Shown piece by piece: positions 5,752 through 7,217 of a DNA stretch of 7,217 nt; position 1 is the first letter of the stretch, and each line of letters opens with the position of its first letter. Source of the stretch: Methanobacteriota archaeon (GTDB lineage: Archaea > Halobacteriota > Syntropharchaeia > DAOWMC01); contig DAOWMC010000053.1 of assembly GCA_030643285.1 (NCBI GenBank), positions 1 through 7,217 of the forward strand, given 5' to 3'. Under the pieces are notes generated by a model. It ran no database searches and was not told the DNA's origin. It worked only from the letters and a program-made list of their open reading frames with translations. Both the position numbers and the translations under genes were made by a program.

Positions 5752-6582
5752 TCATTTATCGCCTCCCATTTCTTTTTGAGGCCCGATAGTTATTTCCCTT
5801 TTTCCAAAAAACAGTGTTCCAATCTCCTCTCCTTCTATAATCCGTTTAATAACGTTTTTTTCACCCCCATTAACTATAACCATATTGGAGCCTGCTTTCA
5901 TACATATCTTTGCAGCCTCAATCTTAGTAATCATCCCGCCAACCGATAGGGCAGAACTTTCTTCACCTGCCATTGCCTCAATCTCGTCTGTTATTGCAGT
6001 TACAGTTCCAATTAATTTTACATCTTCACTTTTTTTTGGATTTTTATTGTACAGACCATCAACATCAGAGAGCATAATCAGTAAATCCGCCCCGATTCCA
6101 GAGCATACCAGAGCAGATAGCTTATCGTTATCGCCAAATGTCTCCTCGATCTCATCTGTAGCCACAACATCATTTTCATTTATTATGGGAACAGCACCTA
6201 ATCTCAAAAGCTCACTTATACCATTTCTCAGATTGGCATACTTTTTCATATCTTTAAAATCATCATAGGTTAAGAGAATCTGGGCTACAACCACATTATA
6301 TCTTGCAAAGGCATTGTGGTAGGCTTCCATTACCTTGCTCTGGCCGATCGCTGCACATGCCTGCCTCAATAATATATCACGGGGCCTTTTTCTTGCCCCA
6401 ACTTCTTTACATCCTGCCCCAATCGCACCTGAAGTAACGATTATAAATTTTTTACCTTCTTTTTTAAGATCCGAGATCTGTCTGGCGATACTTCTGATCA
6501 ACTTGTAATCTAAGTCGCCTTCGTTAGATAACGTACTTGTCCCTACCTTTACGATGACCTTCTTCGAACTTAGTTTTCTCAT
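5752..6582 (-). CDS. proB: Glutamate 5-kinase, short form without PUA domain
   Basis: This amino-acid-kinase-family enzyme of 276 residues catalyses the first step of proline synthesis, ATP-dependent phosphorylation of L-glutamate at the 5-carboxyl. Visible motifs are VKVGTSTL (11-18, catalytic K12), IVTSGAIGAG (48-57), PIINENDVV (132-140), FGDNDKLSA (149-157), the nucleotide-site LSDVDGLY (171-178) and GGMITKIEAA (215-224). The usual GTGGM is SVGGM here. The chain ends about where bacterial ProB (near 367 residues in E. coli) would begin its RNA-binding-like PUA domain, so this is the short catalytic form and not obviously truncated. No proA or proC lies in the window. Other kinases of the fold (acetylglutamate, aspartate, UMP) fit less well because FGDNDKLSA and INENDVV are ProB signatures. 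Its ATG is preceded by a weak AGGT and a close TATA box. Confidence 0.92.
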   Translation of the reverse strand: MRKLSSKKVIVKVGTSTLSNEGDLDYKLIRSIARQISDLKKEGKKFIIVTSGAIGAGCKEVGARKRPRDILLRQACAAIGQSKVMEAYHNAFARYNVVVAQILLTYDDFKDMKKYANLRNGISELLRLGAVPIINENDVVATDEIEETFGDNDKLSALVCSGIGADLLIMLSDVDGLYNKNPKKSEDVKLIGTVTAITDEIEAMAGEESSALSVGGMITKIEAAKICMKAGSNMVIVNGGEKNVIKRIIEGEEIGTLFFGKREITIGPQKEMGGDK

Positions 6583-6603
6583 CTTGACCTACCTGATATG
6601 CCA

Positions 6604-6616
6604 GTTATATTTAAAC
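6604..6616 (-). promoter_or_regulatory. TATA box of proB
   Basis: The minus strand reads GTTTAAATATAAC, core TTTAAATA at 6608-6615, centred about 30 bases before the proB ATG. Transcription would begin only a few bases before the start codon, giving a nearly leaderless message. Confidence 0.5.
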
Positions 6617-6643
6617 TTTTCATCCATTCGATCATAGGGATAT

Positions 6644-6651
6644 TTTATAAA
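6644..6651 (+). promoter_or_regulatory. TATA box of the hotdog-fold gene
   Basis: TTTATAAA is centred about 43 bases before the GTG at 6690 and would give a leader of roughly 16 bases. It shares the 107-base divergent spacer with the proB promoter. Confidence 0.5.
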
Positions 6652-6689
6652 CAATTTTTTGTTATCAAAATAAAGGTTTTGGCAAGGTT

Positions 6690-7028
6690 GTGTCATCTCA
6701 GGCACCCTATTTTAGCACAATTGATCCGCAATTTGTTTGTGTGAAGCCCGGTCATGTCGAAGCAATAATTAAAAACCGTAAAAAGATCCACAATCATCTG
6801 GGTACAGTACATGCCGCTGCTATGTGTAATGCTGCCGAACTGGTGGGTGGAATAATGACTGATGTAACTTTACCCGATAAAAGGCGCTGGATTCCCTCTG
6901 CGATGAATGTAAAGTACCTTGTAAAAGCCAAAACAGATCTGAGGGCAGTAGCCGATGGGTCTGGAATAGACTGGTCAACCGTTGGTGAAACTTTTCGACT
7001 CGTTGTTTTTTGGGACTTTAATAGCTAA
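6690..7028 (+). CDS. DUF4442 / PaaI-like hotdog-fold protein, C-terminus apparently short
   Basis: This 112-residue protein carries the core of the DUF4442 thioesterase-like hotdog family: PYFSTIDPQF (6-15), the helix-start signature NHLGTVHAAAMCNAAELVGG (35-54), and WIPSAMNVKYLVKAKTDLRAVAD (67-89). The NHxGTVHAA segment is where related thioesterases bind the acyl thioester and place active-site residues; substrate and activity are unknown. Homologues usually run to roughly 140-150 residues, ending in two more beta strands. Here the frame stops soon after GETFRLVVFWDFNS, so the last strand seems absent. Shifting frame at the six-T run (7006-7011) does not recover a family-like end, arguing against a simple sequencing slip. 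The start is GTG; no upstream in-frame ATG exists. Its final 11 bases overlap the convergent zinc-finger gene. Confidence 0.75.
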   Translation: MSSQAPYFSTIDPQFVCVKPGHVEAIIKNRKKIHNHLGTVHAAAMCNAAELVGGIMTDVTLPDKRRWIPSAMNVKYLVKAKTDLRAVADGSGIDWSTVGETFRLVVFWDFNS

Positions 7029-7182
7029 TCTGCCGAGTCGCCTGTCTTGATAACCATTCTTCCTGGCATTTTGGACAGGTATCTTTACCTTTAATAATTG
7101 TTCTACATTCCAAGCATATTGGTTCGCCACATACCGAACAGTTTGTTTCCGCATCTTTATCCGGATGATTTATACATTTCAT
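7018..7182 (-). CDS. Small cysteine-rich zinc-finger protein (B-box-like), 54 residues
   Basis: This is a complete short gene. The protein starts MKCINHPDKDAETNCSVCGE and carries CxxH (C3, H6), CxxC (C15, C18), CxxC (C23, C26) and CxxC (C36, C39), which is enough for two zinc sites in a cross-brace like B-box fingers. In many archaeal proteins this HPDxxA...CxxCG..xCxxC module precedes membrane segments or other domains; here it stands alone with a short tail EEWLSRQATRQISY. The ATG has an AGGAG 7 bases upstream, and an in-frame TAA further up rules out a longer start. The function is unknown; such fingers usually mediate protein or nucleic-acid contacts. It converges on the hotdog gene and overlaps its 3' end by 11 bases. 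Confidence 0.85.
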   Translation of the reverse strand: MKCINHPDKDAETNCSVCGEPICLECRTIIKGKDTCPKCQEEWLSRQATRQISY

Positions 7183-7187
7183 ACTAC

Positions 7188-7194
7188 ATCTCCT
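7188..7194 (-). promoter_or_regulatory. Ribosome binding site of the zinc-finger gene
   Basis: The minus strand reads AGGAGAT, the best Shine-Dalgarno match in the window, with 7 bases between AGGAG and the ATG at 7182. It confirms the start of the small gene and implies a transcript with a real leader. Confidence 0.65.
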
Positions 7195-7217
7195 GATCCT
7201 ACATTGTTTTTAATTAC

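Noticed and set aside
5473..5949. Plus-strand frame across the PDCD5 to proB spacer
   Set aside because: It spans antisense sequence of two real genes and an AT-rich gap. Composition is proline/serine/phenylalanine-rich with no family resemblance.
6999..7080. Frameshift at the six-T run truncating the hotdog gene
   Set aside because: Removing or adding a T gives either a short unrelated tail or an immediate stop, with no gain of family-like sequence, so a single-base error does not explain the short C-terminus.
1..7217. CRISPR array, insertion sequence, tRNA or rRNA gene
   Set aside because: No regularly spaced repeats, transposase-like frame, terminal inverted repeats or cloverleaf-like sequence was seen on either strand.

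Overview
The window reads as a stretch of a euryarchaeal chromosome, most likely from a methanogen or a methane-oxidising relative. The evidence is a PDCD5-type archaeal DNA-binding protein, a complete NikR-linked nickel ECF transporter of the NikKMLQO type, TATA boxes about 20-30 bases ahead of start codons with little room for a 5' leader, GTG starts and poorly developed ribosome binding sites. The base composition is fairly AT-rich. No species-level call can be supported. Genes cover nearly everything and the longest gap is about 190 bases.

Region 1 (1-262, plus strand) is the C-terminal half of a LeuD/HacB-type hydro-lyase small subunit cut by the window edge. Region 2 (326-4583) is the centrepiece. 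A minus-strand operon nikK-nikM-nikL-nikQ-nikO, whose genes overlap by 4 bases, abut or lie 1 base apart, is divergent from nikR on the plus strand. NikK and NikL are extracytoplasmic, membrane-anchored accessory proteins. NikM is the substrate-binding membrane component, NikQ the coupling transmembrane protein and NikO the ATPase. NikR keeps all four nickel ligands. The 140-base nikK/nikR spacer holds a 19-base imperfect palindrome, a perfect 11-base tandem repeat and two further inverted repeats, which together look like an operator array. The nickel presumably feeds factor F430, [NiFe]-hydrogenases or CO dehydrogenase; none of these is in view.

Region 3 (4608-5563, minus strand) is a PDCD5-family gene followed by a small PP-loop ATPase gene, probably cotranscribed. 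Region 4 (5752-6582, minus strand) is a short glutamate 5-kinase gene lacking the PUA domain. Region 5 (6690-7182) holds a DUF4442/PaaI-like hotdog gene that seems to lack its last strand, converging on and overlapping a 54-residue zinc-finger microprotein gene on the minus strand.

The most interesting points are these. The predicted mature forms of NikK, NikL and NikM all carry a histidine at or next to the N-terminus. NikO has a tail of alternating histidines. The nik control region has an unusual repeat architecture. The small zinc-finger gene would be missed by a length cut-off. I saw no CRISPR array, insertion sequence, tRNA or rRNA.
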